DNA of 41,068 bases from Nitrospira sp. (GTDB lineage: Bacteria; Nitrospirota; Nitrospiria; Nitrospirales; Nitrospiraceae): assembly GCA_019636915.1 (NCBI GenBank), contig JAHBWQ010000014.1:1-41068 (forward strand), in the 5' to 3' direction. Shown one piece after another: positions 33,401-40,197 of this stretch. How positions within the stretch are numbered: the first letter of the stretch is position 1; each line of letters begins with the position of its first letter. Position numbers and translations under genes: made by a program. The notes beneath the pieces are model-generated. The model was not told the origin of the DNA and did not search any database. It worked only from the letters and a program-made list of their open reading frames with translations.

Positions 33401-34649
33401 CACTGTGCTGACTACTACTGCCACGATAACAAATGTGACGGAGACAACGGCAAACAGCCCTAGCAGCACATCGCTCACATTGAGCGGTACGCTGAGCGCG
33501 ACCCTGGTGGCTGGCGAGGTAGTCAAGGTCTATGACGGGGCCACCCCCCTAGGCAACGCTGTGGTCAGCGGTACCACATGGAGTTATTCCAATGTTTCGA
33601 CCACAGCGGGCAGCCATACCTTCAACGTCGAGGTGGCGAATGCGACAGGCCATAGCGCGACAAGTTCCGCATCCGTGATTGCCGGAACCACTGGGAATAA
33701 CAGCGGTGGTGCAGCACTCACTAGTACCAGCGCCGGAGAATATATTTTCGGCTTTGCCGGCACCGATACCATCAATGGATTCGCTGGTAGTGATACCGTC
33801 AATGGCGGTCGCGGTACCGACAACCTTGTGCTGACGGCGACTTCGTCGGACCTCAACAATGCGTCAAACGGTCAACTTGCTAATGTCGAAGAGGTTTCCG
33901 CCGCAGGTGCGTCTGCAGGAGTCACAATCGACATGCACAATCAGACTGAGACCTTCACGATCACCGGCAGCGGCAACACCGATACGATCACAGGTGGTTC
34001 CGGGGTGGATACCATCGCCGGTGAAGCCGGTGCAGATATCCTGACCGGTGGAGCTGGTGCGGATAAGCTAAATGGTGGAGCTGGGGGGGACAGTTTCATC
34101 GGTGGTGACGGTTCGGACATCATTGATGTGGGCGTGTTGAACGATAATGTTGAGGATCTGGTGCAATTCTTTAGTACAAGCGAGTTCGGCGATACCGTAT
34201 CGAACTTTGACAGCACTGGTATCGCTGGCGAGGTCGACGTGGTCGATTTTGGTGGGGCGCTCAAGATAGCCTTTGATGACATGAATGGTGCCGGCGGCGA
34301 TTTTGCCTGGATTACGGGGAATAGTTCTGATGGAGGGAATACCGACGCCAATCTCAACACAACGGGTGAGGCCCTGTATCTCGCCGGCACAAATGGCGAA
34401 GGTGTATCAAATAAAGACCTAACGAAGGCAACCGTCATTGCCAATGAATTCAACGCCGAATTCAATATTACGGCGAGCACCGGGCAGGATGCGCTGTTGG
34501 TTGTGAATGCCACCAATAGCAATACCTTCGCGCTGTATTCTTACCTGGAGAGCGGAAGCGGGGCTGAGATTCAGGGCACGGAGTTGACGCTGATCGGTGT
34601 CTTCAATTCCAACGGCGATGTCGCGACGAGTCAATTCAACTTTATCTAA
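33123..34649 (+). CDS. Adhesin fragment 7: Ig-like module, RTX block and C-terminal secretion region
   Basis: 508 residues, in the same frame as fragment 1. Order: Ig-like type C (TPVISGTATLGTGEQLAMTVNG), one different Ig-like module (LTLSGTLSATLVAGEVVKVYDG), an RTX block (GFAGTDTINGFAGSDTVNGGRGTDNL, GGSGVDTIAGEAGADILTGGAGADKLNGGAGGD), then about 165 residues without repeats that include DTVSNFDSTG, VDFGGALKIAFDDM, ALYLAGTNGEG and GQDALLVVNATNSNTFALY and end in FNFI. This resembles the C-terminal region of type I secretion substrates. A strong hairpin follows the stop codon. The frame starts before 33123; ATG 33123 is not a real start. Confidence 0.75.
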   Translation: MNALSTTDTTPVISGTATLGTGEQLAMTVNGATYNNVPVTGGVWSIDTGTATPSSGTLGTFIPGNSYSITATVTDTAGNATPDATTNELLITSTVLTTTATITNVTETTANSPSSTSLTLSGTLSATLVAGEVVKVYDGATPLGNAVVSGTTWSYSNVSTTAGSHTFNVEVANATGHSATSSASVIAGTTGNNSGGAALTSTSAGEYIFGFAGTDTINGFAGSDTVNGGRGTDNLVLTATSSDLNNASNGQLANVEEVSAAGASAGVTIDMHNQTETFTITGSGNTDTITGGSGVDTIAGEAGADILTGGAGADKLNGGAGGDSFIGGDGSDIIDVGVLNDNVEDLVQFFSTSEFGDTVSNFDSTGIAGEVDVVDFGGALKIAFDDMNGAGGDFAWITGNSSDGGNTDANLNTTGEALYLAGTNGEGVSNKDLTKATVIANEFNAEFNITASTGQDALLVVNATNSNTFALYSYLESGSGAEIQGTELTLIGVFNSNGDVATSQFNFI

Positions 34650-34670
34650 GTCAGCACGCGGTCAACGAAT

Positions 34671-34701
34671 GCAAGCGGGCAAACCCAGTTTGCCCGCTTG
34701 C
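34671..34701 (+). terminator. Strong hairpin after the adhesin
   Basis: GCAAGCGGGCAAAC (34671-34684) and GTTTGCCCGCTTGC (34688-34701) form a perfect 14-bp stem with a three-base loop (CCA), 21 bases after the adhesin stop. There is no T-tract after it on the plus strand, so it may act as a rho-independent-like terminator or an mRNA 3' stabiliser. Confidence 0.7.
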
Positions 34702-34844
34702 AACCCGCGTAGGAAATCTGTCTGAAATTGACGGCAATGCTCTCCGGCAGTTATCGAAGCTCGCCTACAACGTCTGTGGTGGATTCACTCAAGAAAATGC
34801 CAGGGACCAGGCATGGGCATGGGCGTTGACTTCTCCTTGACGAT

Positions 34845-35094
34845 TTAGTGCCTGTTTTGCTTGCATTCAGAAATGCTTTCCACACCCTGCGCAGTAAATA
34901 ATCCCGCCCACCCGGCCGCGTCACACAAGACCCTCAAGGCTCGGTTTACGGAAGCCGAATCCGAGAACACCTTTGCTAAGTCTGGATCGACGAGCACAAG
35001 ATTTGTTCGCGCTATGGCCTGCTCATAGTATTTTCCCAGCCCAACCTTTTTTCAGCTTGGTCAAATCGTACTCTGGTCGAAGGTCATCCTTCAT
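34845..35094 (-). pseudogene. Frameshifted small antitoxin-like gene
   Basis: From ATG 35094 the minus strand reads MKDDLRPEYDLTKLKKG and then meets a stop. One base out of frame it continues GKYYEQAIARTNLVLVDPDLAKVFSDSASVNRALRVL and ends at TAA 34845-34847. The two parts together match small CopG/BrnA-like antitoxin proteins that begin EYDFSKG and carry NLVxLDPDVAKxFPDS. Removing one base in GGTTGGG (about 35034-35040) would restore the frame. It may be a broken gene or a sequencing error. It lies directly downstream of the mazF remnant and no partner toxin is seen. Confidence 0.6.
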
Positions 35095-35113
35095 CGCTTG
35101 AATGCCCCATTAG

Positions 35114-35337
35114 TTAGAGCAACGTCTGCAGCTTACTCAATGTTTCTGTGGGCACGGCAGATGAGACGACACCTTTCTTCACCGCTTGTCGCGTTCTCCA
35201 GTCAAGGCTCTTGATTTGATCCACCAACACCACGCTCGTTCGATGGGGGTCATCACTGACCACAACCTCGAAGGGATAGCAATTCTTGTGACTGATCATC
35301 GGACAGCACAGCATGAGGCCACTGACCTTGTTATACT
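35114..35337 (-). pseudogene. mazF toxin remnant, C-terminal part
   Basis: The minus strand reads YNKVSGLMLCCPMISHKNCYPFEV, VVLVDQIKSLDWRTRQAVKKG and the C-terminal helix LSKLQTLL, clearly the last two-thirds of MazF/PemK mRNA interferase (the SLDWR helix is diagnostic). It lacks its own start and is preceded by an in-frame stop. It is the continuation of the N-terminal piece at 35432-35554, separated by an inserted segment of about 100 bp. Confidence 0.8.
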
Positions 35338-35434
35338 GATCCGGTCATGAACAAATGCGCACCGCAATTCTGAAAAAGGCTCTGTTCATGGGCCTTTCAA
35401 GCAATGGAACACGCACTATTTAACGTTCTGCTCA
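35336..35434 (-). mobile_element. Insertion of about 100 bp interrupting mazF (MITE-like?)
   Basis: The N-terminal mazF piece ends SPTSY and the C-terminal piece begins YNKVSG; in MazF these are contiguous. The segment between them introduces stops in the mazF frame and contains an inverted pair CATGAACA/TGTTCATG. Exact ends and target duplication are unclear (the edges share CAGT). It has no coding capacity. Confidence 0.45.
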
Positions 35435-35554
35435 GTAACTGGTGGGCGAGAGAACGAGTGCCGGACGATGTACTGCCTGTTCGTGACCGGCTTGTGGGTT
35501 GAACTGCAACCAGACGATCTTGCCACAGTCCAGGACAGATCTGAACTTCTTCAT
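35432..35554 (-). pseudogene. mazF toxin remnant, N-terminal part
   Basis: ATG 35554 overlaps the mazE stop (TGATG). The 40 codons encode the MazF start, with KIVWLQFNPQAGHEQA and HRPALVLSPTSY, including the conserved strand and the RPALVLSP loop. A TGA then ends the frame exactly where the insertion begins. MazF cuts mRNA at short sites; the split product should be inactive. Confidence 0.8.
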
Positions 35555-35796
35555 CACCAGACCTCGCAACCCATCGGCCCACCTGAATCGACTTCGTTAT
35601 GGACGTCCTTCTTGGTAATCCGTTTAACCAGGTCGTCGAGCCGATATACCCGGCGAAGTTGTGGTTTCAGGACGACATTGCCATCTCGAACTTCAATGTC
35701 TAAATCGTCTTGTGCCTTGAGCCCAATTTGCGAAGCGACACTCTTCGGAACTCGTACCGCCAAACTGTTCGCCCATTTCTGCGCCCCCGTTTTCAT
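35554..35796 (-). CDS. mazE: MazE antitoxin (AbrB-fold)
   Basis: 80 residues from ATG 35796, which has GGAG eight bases upstream (a GTG at 35805 is in frame). The AbrB/MazE DNA-binding start is complete (QKWANSLAVRVPKSVASQIGL, DLDIEVRDGNVVLKP), followed by the toxin-binding tail (YRLDDLVKRI, HNEVDSGGPMGCEVW), the usual MazE ending. It overlaps the mazF start. The antitoxin is intact although its toxin is broken, so it can only act as an orphan regulator or as an antidote to another MazF. Confidence 0.9.
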   Translation of the reverse strand: MKTGAQKWANSLAVRVPKSVASQIGLKAQDDLDIEVRDGNVVLKPQLRRVYRLDDLVKRITKKDVHNEVDSGGPMGCEVW

Positions 35797-35813
35797 CCTG
35801 CACACTCCAATGG

Positions 35814-35843
35814 TATATACATCGTAGATACTATGCCGGCCAA
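35814..35843 (-). promoter_or_regulatory. mazE promoter
   Basis: On the minus strand TTGGCC (35843-35838), an 18-base spacer and TATATA (35819-35814), followed by a leader of about 10 bases with GGAG before the ATG at 35796. GTAT/ATAC half-sites overlap the spacer and -10 (35820-35834) and could be the MazE operator. Confidence 0.5.
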
Positions 35844-35962
35844 CCAGATTCCTTCAAAAACCACCCGTTCAATGTTCCTCGGCCGCTTATTTGGGATCAA
35901 GCCCTGAGGGGTCTGACTCATCATAAGCTTGGTAATGAAACCAGTCCCTTCCTTATCCACGC

Positions 35963-36622
35963 CTAATAAACAATCCCTCCCACCACCCAGTGCCGGTCAT
36001 CCGGCACATCGATCAACAATCGTGTGAGGTTCATGCGGGCGAGTTGCGACCCTATTTCGTCCTCGGTAAAAGCTGCCAGCAGCGAATTGTAGAAATCACG
36101 CCTCAGAACATCCGGCTCGTTGGAGGCATACTGATCGACGATGGCTTGTGCTGCTTCTGGAGAGTCCGGACGCAACAGATCCATCACCAACACCGGTGTT
36201 CCTGGCTTCACCAGCTGGCGAAGTTTCTGCCAGAACTGCAGTGGATTCGGCAGATGATGCAACAGACTGTTCGAGATCACGGCATCAGCGATTCTCTCAC
36301 CCGCGACTTCTTCATACCGTTCGCAGCGCAGCGTAATGCGATCGGACAAGCCCGCTTCCTTTACCGCCGGCTCTCCCAGCTGAATCATCGGAATTGAAGC
36401 ATCCACTCCAATGACCTGGCAGGCTGGGTAAAGCTTGGCAAAACGGATTGGGATATCGCCGGGACCGCAGCCAAGATCCAGCACTATCCCCTGAGAAAAC
36501 TCCGGGAAGTATTCTTTGAACCGCTCGACAAATCCCTGGTTCTCCTTCTCGAAGTCCGCCCGCGCGTACGCCTCGGCCTGCTTGGGATCATCCATCAACT
36601 CTGGTTCAAGTATGCGATCCAT
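35963..36622 (-). CDS. Class I SAM-dependent methyltransferase
   Basis: 219 residues from ATG 36622 (residue 17 of the open frame), chosen because the related proteins begin MxRILEPELMDDP. Motif I is VLDLGCGPGD, followed by the acidic end of strand 2 (VIGVDAS), DRITLRCERYEEV, and motif IV/post-I in VISNSLLHHLPNP and VLVMDLLRP. This is the Methyltransf_11/25-type fold; the substrate is unknown. It is the last gene of a probable prmA-MOSC-methyltransferase transcript, with 73 bases to the MOSC gene. Confidence 0.85.
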   Translation of the reverse strand: MDRILEPELMDDPKQAEAYARADFEKENQGFVERFKEYFPEFSQGIVLDLGCGPGDIPIRFAKLYPACQVIGVDASIPMIQLGEPAVKEAGLSDRITLRCERYEEVAGERIADAVISNSLLHHLPNPLQFWQKLRQLVKPGTPVLVMDLLRPDSPEAAQAIVDQYASNEPDVLRRDFYNSLLAAFTEDEIGSQLARMNLTRLLIDVPDDRHWVVGGIVY

Positions 36623-36695
36623 ATCCAATCCAGTTTTGAGTTTTGAAATGGTGAGTCTTGAGTTGAACACTACCTAAGAATTCAACCTTCACAAC

Positions 36696-37178
36696 TCACG
36701 ACTGCTCAATTTTAACTTCATCCCCTGGCCTGACAATCCCGCCTCGCAACACCTTCGCGTAGACCCGGCTCCAGCCGGGGTTCAGTTTTTGCGCAATGCG
36801 TGAGAAATCCTCATCACGAAACCACCGCCCATTATGACTGCAAGGCGTCGTATAGCTCGTCACTTCGAGTCGGATCTCAGGACCGATAGTCAACCGGATG
36901 CCAGGCCGTACCTGGTCCCAGTCCAATCCGGACAAGGTCAAATTTTCTCCGGTTGATCCAGGATCAATGGGATGGCCTTCATCTTGTAATCGATCAACAA
37001 GCTCGAGGGAATACAAACAAACGGCACGGTCCGGGCCTCCGTGGAACTTGAGGTTGCGTTGCCGATCGCCATCCAAGCCTTGTTCTCCGATCTTGGCTTC
37101 CAAGACAGGAAGTTTCGGCACACCTCCATCGGAAATGTTGATCTGATGCACATGGGCGTACAGGAGCCTGGTGGACAT
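36696..37178 (-). CDS. MOSC-domain protein
   Basis: 160 residues from ATG 37178, chosen because GGGGAGG lies seven bases upstream; a first ATG at 37184 would be only one base after it. The MOSC fold is covered throughout: GVPKLPVLEAKIGEQGLDGDRQRNLKFHGGPDRAVCLYS (in parts), STGENLTLSGLDW, and the conserved Cys in TTPCSHN. MOSC proteins handle molybdenum cofactor sulfur or N-hydroxylated compounds (YiiM-like); stand-alone ones like this act on unknown substrates. It starts just after the prmA stop, so they are translationally close. Confidence 0.88.
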   Translation of the reverse strand: MSTRLLYAHVHQINISDGGVPKLPVLEAKIGEQGLDGDRQRNLKFHGGPDRAVCLYSLELVDRLQDEGHPIDPGSTGENLTLSGLDWDQVRPGIRLTIGPEIRLEVTSYTTPCSHNGRWFRDEDFSRIAQKLNPGWSRVYAKVLRGGIVRPGDEVKIEQS

Positions 37179-37180
37179 GG

Positions 37181-38053
37181 TCATGCCTCCCCTTCACAGG
37201 ATTCCAGCCGGAGAAATGCCAGCGCCACCCAACCTTCCGCCTCCTGTTGCTTCGAACAGACGAGTCCAAGATCTGAAAACCGCTCCACGATCTCGTCCCG
37301 TTGCTCACTGAGAATGCCGGAGACATGGATTCGTGCCCCACACCGCGCCAGACTCACCAGGCCCTCGGCAAGGCCAAGAACTGTTTGACGATCAAGATTC
37401 GCAAGCACGAGATCGGGCGTTGTCCTGGATTGTGCCAGATCCGCCAACGTGCCGGTCACGATATCAATCGTATCCGCCAGATGATTCAGTTCGACATACT
37501 CTCGCGCACAGTCTACGGCAACCGCATCGATTTCAACACCAACGGCGGAGGCCGCACCGAGCTTAATGGCGGCCATGGCCAGAATCGCACTACCCGTTCC
37601 GACATCCAGAATCCGTTCGCCTCCTCGAATGTCCTCTTGCAGCCACTCCAACAGCATGCGTGTCGTTGCATGGTGCCCCGTGCCGAAGGCTTGCTTGGGA
37701 TCCAAGATGATTTCGAGGTCACGAGGAGCAAGCGTCACCGGTTCCCAACTGGGGCGAATGATGAATCGACCAATACGAAGTGGCTTAACGGAACGAGCCC
37801 AGGCTTCGTTCCAGTCTTGAGCCGGCACACGCGTCACGGAAAGTGACGGTTCTTGGCTCGACGACGCCAGATCGGTAAGGGCTACATGGAGGGCTGAGAG
37901 TCGTTCTTCAGTCCACTGGGTTTCCGCCCAATAGAGATGAACCTCACCCCCATCCTCCCAAGCACCCTGCACCGTGGCATCGTCAAGACGACTCAGCAGT
38001 TCGCCTGTATCGAGAGAACTGTGAATGCACACATCCACCCAGCCGTTCATCAT
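37181..38053 (-). CDS. prmA: Ribosomal protein L11 methyltransferase
   Basis: About 290 residues from ATG 38053 (a TTG at 38059 and ATG at 38050 are also in frame). The N-terminal L11-recognition domain is followed by the methyltransferase core with the PrmA signature DPKQAFGTGHHATTRM, motif I ILDVGTGSAILAMAAIKLGA, GVEIDAVAVDCAREYVELN, and the acceptor motif VLANL. PrmA trimethylates the N-terminus and lysines of L11. The family is clear; the NLDR variant in place of the usual NI is slightly unusual. It is the first gene of a minus-strand operon and divergent from the MutS-like gene. Confidence 0.9.
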   Translation of the reverse strand: MMNGWVDVCIHSSLDTGELLSRLDDATVQGAWEDGGEVHLYWAETQWTEERLSALHVALTDLASSSQEPSLSVTRVPAQDWNEAWARSVKPLRIGRFIIRPSWEPVTLAPRDLEIILDPKQAFGTGHHATTRMLLEWLQEDIRGGERILDVGTGSAILAMAAIKLGAASAVGVEIDAVAVDCAREYVELNHLADTIDIVTGTLADLAQSRTTPDLVLANLDRQTVLGLAEGLVSLARCGARIHVSGILSEQRDEIVERFSDLGLVCSKQQEAEGWVALAFLRLESCEGEA

Positions 38054-38150
38054 CCTCAACGCTCACTCATAGCTACCTGCGACAAGACCATTCTGCCACC
38101 GCGACGGCAGGATTTGACGTTCACGCCGGTTCCCAGTAAGGTCGACTGTT

Positions 38151-39998
38151 ATGGCACACTCACGCACCATCCAAATTGAGACGATTATCCGGCGCGCAGA
38201 CCGCATGATTACTCAAGGCACAAAAACCAGCGCTCTCTTCACCAGATGGCGACTGGCCATCTTCCTGATCGGCCTCATCTGTACCGTCACCTTCTATAAG
38301 CTCAACTGGTACCACAGCGGCAACCTATCCGTCGGCGTATTCCTCGCAATCTTCATCACGGTCGCCGCCTATCATAACAAGGTGGAGACCCAGATTCATC
38401 GGCTCCGCCAGTGGAAACACATCAAACAGACACATCTGGCCCGCATCGCGCTGGATTGGAAAAACATCCCGACCAGATCGACCGACGGGCCGGGCTCTCA
38501 CCCCTACGCGGCCGATCTCGACCTCTTTGGTCTCCATTCTCTGACCCATCTGCTCGACACCACCATTTCGGATCAAGGCAGAGAGCGGTTGTACAGCTGG
38601 CTCCTCAACCAGCCTCCCCCCCCCACACAGTGGCGCCGCAGGCACGCACTGGTCAAGGAACTGACCGCTCGCCCCTTGCTACGTGACCGGCTCACGCTCG
38701 ATGCCAAGCTCACAGGCGACCAAGAGATCAACGGCAAGCGGTTGGCTGCCGTCATTGAGCACCGGCTCGGCCTTCCCCACCTGAATACCATCCTTGTCGT
38801 CCAGGCACTCCTGGCCTCGACGACGATCGGACTCGGCCTCGCCACGCTGTTCGGACTGCTCCCCGGCTATTGGATGTTTTCGTTCGCCGCCTATGTACTG
38901 ATCTACTTCATGACCGATCAGGGAGAAGAGTTGCTTGAGCATGCGGTCGGCCTATATCACGAAACCGAGCGTCTGGCCACGGTCCTTGGCTCGATCGAAC
39001 GGTACGCCGCGCGGCGAGAAACATCTCTCGCAACAACCTGGACCACCCTGATCGGCCGCGTCAGTCCCACGCAACAACTCCGGGATGCCGCACATACGTT
39101 GCACGCCATCAGCATCAAAGCCCATCCGTTGGTCCATCTGACGATCAATGCCGTTGGCCCATGGGACCTCTGGTTCTTGCGCCGGCTGATTCACACACAA
39201 GACCGGATCCGGCAGGCGCTCCCGCAATGGCTCGACGCCCTGGCGGAAGTCGAAGCCGCATCGGCGCTCGCAACCTTTGCCTATCTCCATCCTGATTATA
39301 TTTGGCCGACTCCGCTCACCACCCCTGAGGAGCAACAGGAGCTTCCTCCGACCATCCGCGCAAGCCGACTTGCACACCCCTTGCTATCCCCACGGACGCG
39401 CATCGCGAACGATGTGCAGCTGGCTGAACTCGGCTCGATCTACCTGATCACCGGCTCAAATATGTCCGGCAAGAGTACGTTCCTACGCACCATCGGCATC
39501 AACCTCTGTCTCGCCCAGGCCGGCGCGCCGGTTTGCGCCGACTCATTTGAATGGACTTGGAGCCGATTGGCCTGTTGCATCCGTGTCGATGACTCGCTCG
39601 ATGCCGGGCTCTCGTTCTTCTACGCCGAAGTGAAACGACTCAAAACGATCCTCGACGCCACGAAGGAGCGTACCGTGCCTCCCGTGCTCTTTCTGATTGA
39701 TGAGATCTTCAAGGGCACCAACAACCGAGAACGGCTCATCGGCAGCCAGGCCTATATCACCGCGCTCTCGACGGGACAAGGATTCGGCCTTGTCAGCACG
39801 CATGATTTGGAGTTAGCGGACCTGGAACAGGTCATCCCACGATTACGGAATGCCCATTTCCAAGAAACAGTGTTAGACGGGGCCCTCACGTTCGACTACC
39901 AGCTGAGACCAGGACCGTGCCCGACGACGAATGCATTAAGAATCATGGAACTGGAAGGGTTGCCTATTTCCCCAACCCATCACAATCGTGCACAATAG
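38151..39998 (+). CDS. MutS-family membrane-associated ATPase
   Basis: 615 residues. Two TM helices near residues 34-66 and one or two near 210-250 precede a helical MutS core-like region (DLDLFGLHSLTHLLD, AEVEAASALATFA) and a MutS-type ATPase: Walker A GSNMSGKST (435-443), Walker B VLFLIDEIFKGTNNRER (about 515) and STHDLEL. The N-terminal mismatch-recognition domain of MutS is missing, so this belongs to the membrane MutS-like group with unknown role, not the repair enzyme. The ATG is preceded by AAGG. Its 3' end is duplicated just downstream. Confidence 0.85.
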   Translation: MAHSRTIQIETIIRRADRMITQGTKTSALFTRWRLAIFLIGLICTVTFYKLNWYHSGNLSVGVFLAIFITVAAYHNKVETQIHRLRQWKHIKQTHLARIALDWKNIPTRSTDGPGSHPYAADLDLFGLHSLTHLLDTTISDQGRERLYSWLLNQPPPPTQWRRRHALVKELTARPLLRDRLTLDAKLTGDQEINGKRLAAVIEHRLGLPHLNTILVVQALLASTTIGLGLATLFGLLPGYWMFSFAAYVLIYFMTDQGEELLEHAVGLYHETERLATVLGSIERYAARRETSLATTWTTLIGRVSPTQQLRDAAHTLHAISIKAHPLVHLTINAVGPWDLWFLRRLIHTQDRIRQALPQWLDALAEVEAASALATFAYLHPDYIWPTPLTTPEEQQELPPTIRASRLAHPLLSPRTRIANDVQLAELGSIYLITGSNMSGKSTFLRTIGINLCLAQAGAPVCADSFEWTWSRLACCIRVDDSLDAGLSFFYAEVKRLKTILDATKERTVPPVLFLIDEIFKGTNNRERLIGSQAYITALSTGQGFGLVSTHDLELADLEQVIPRLRNAHFQETVLDGALTFDYQLRPGPCPTTNALRIMELEGLPISPTHHNRAQ

Positions 39999-40188
39999 CC
40001 CGCACAACTTGGAATTGGCGGACCTGGAACAGGTCATCTCACGATTACGGAATGTCCACTTCCAAGAAACAGTGTCAAACGGAGTCCTCAGGTTCGACGA
40101 CCAGCTGAGATCGGGACCTTCTCAACAACAAATGCGTTTCTATTTCCCCAACCCATCCAAATCGTGCACAATAGCCCGCACGAATGAC
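39997..40188 (+). pseudogene. Degenerate tandem copy of the MutS-like gene's 3' end
   Basis: About 190 bases repeat the last 200 bases of the upstream gene. For example GCGGACCTGGAACAGGTCAT occurs at 39817 and 40018, and CGTGCACAATAGCCCGCAC at about 39987 and 40163. Substitutions and an internal deletion of roughly 20 bases separate the copies. It encodes no complete protein and puts the next gene's upstream region on duplicated DNA. Confidence 0.75.
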
Positions 40189-40197
40189 CACCACGGA

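Larger units (their letters stand above)
27774..34649 (+). pseudogene. Giant RTX/Ig-like repeat adhesin locus, frame-disrupted (whole locus)
   Basis: A single reading unit of about 2290 codons is inferred. It starts at ATG 27774 (AGGAGG seven bases upstream) and ends at 34649. Domain order: DUF4347 (about 27790-28250), tandem RTX units of about 600 bp (28420-31080), Ig-like modules (31270-33690), a second RTX block (33730-34120) and a C-terminal secretion region ending in FNFI. Many 1-2 base indels and small deletions break the frame, all inside repeats; the first and last segments share the same frame. Unique genes nearby are intact, so faulty assembly or polishing of near-identical repeats is as likely as real decay. 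Such proteins are exported by type I systems and act in adhesion; no exporter genes are seen here. Confidence 0.75.
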
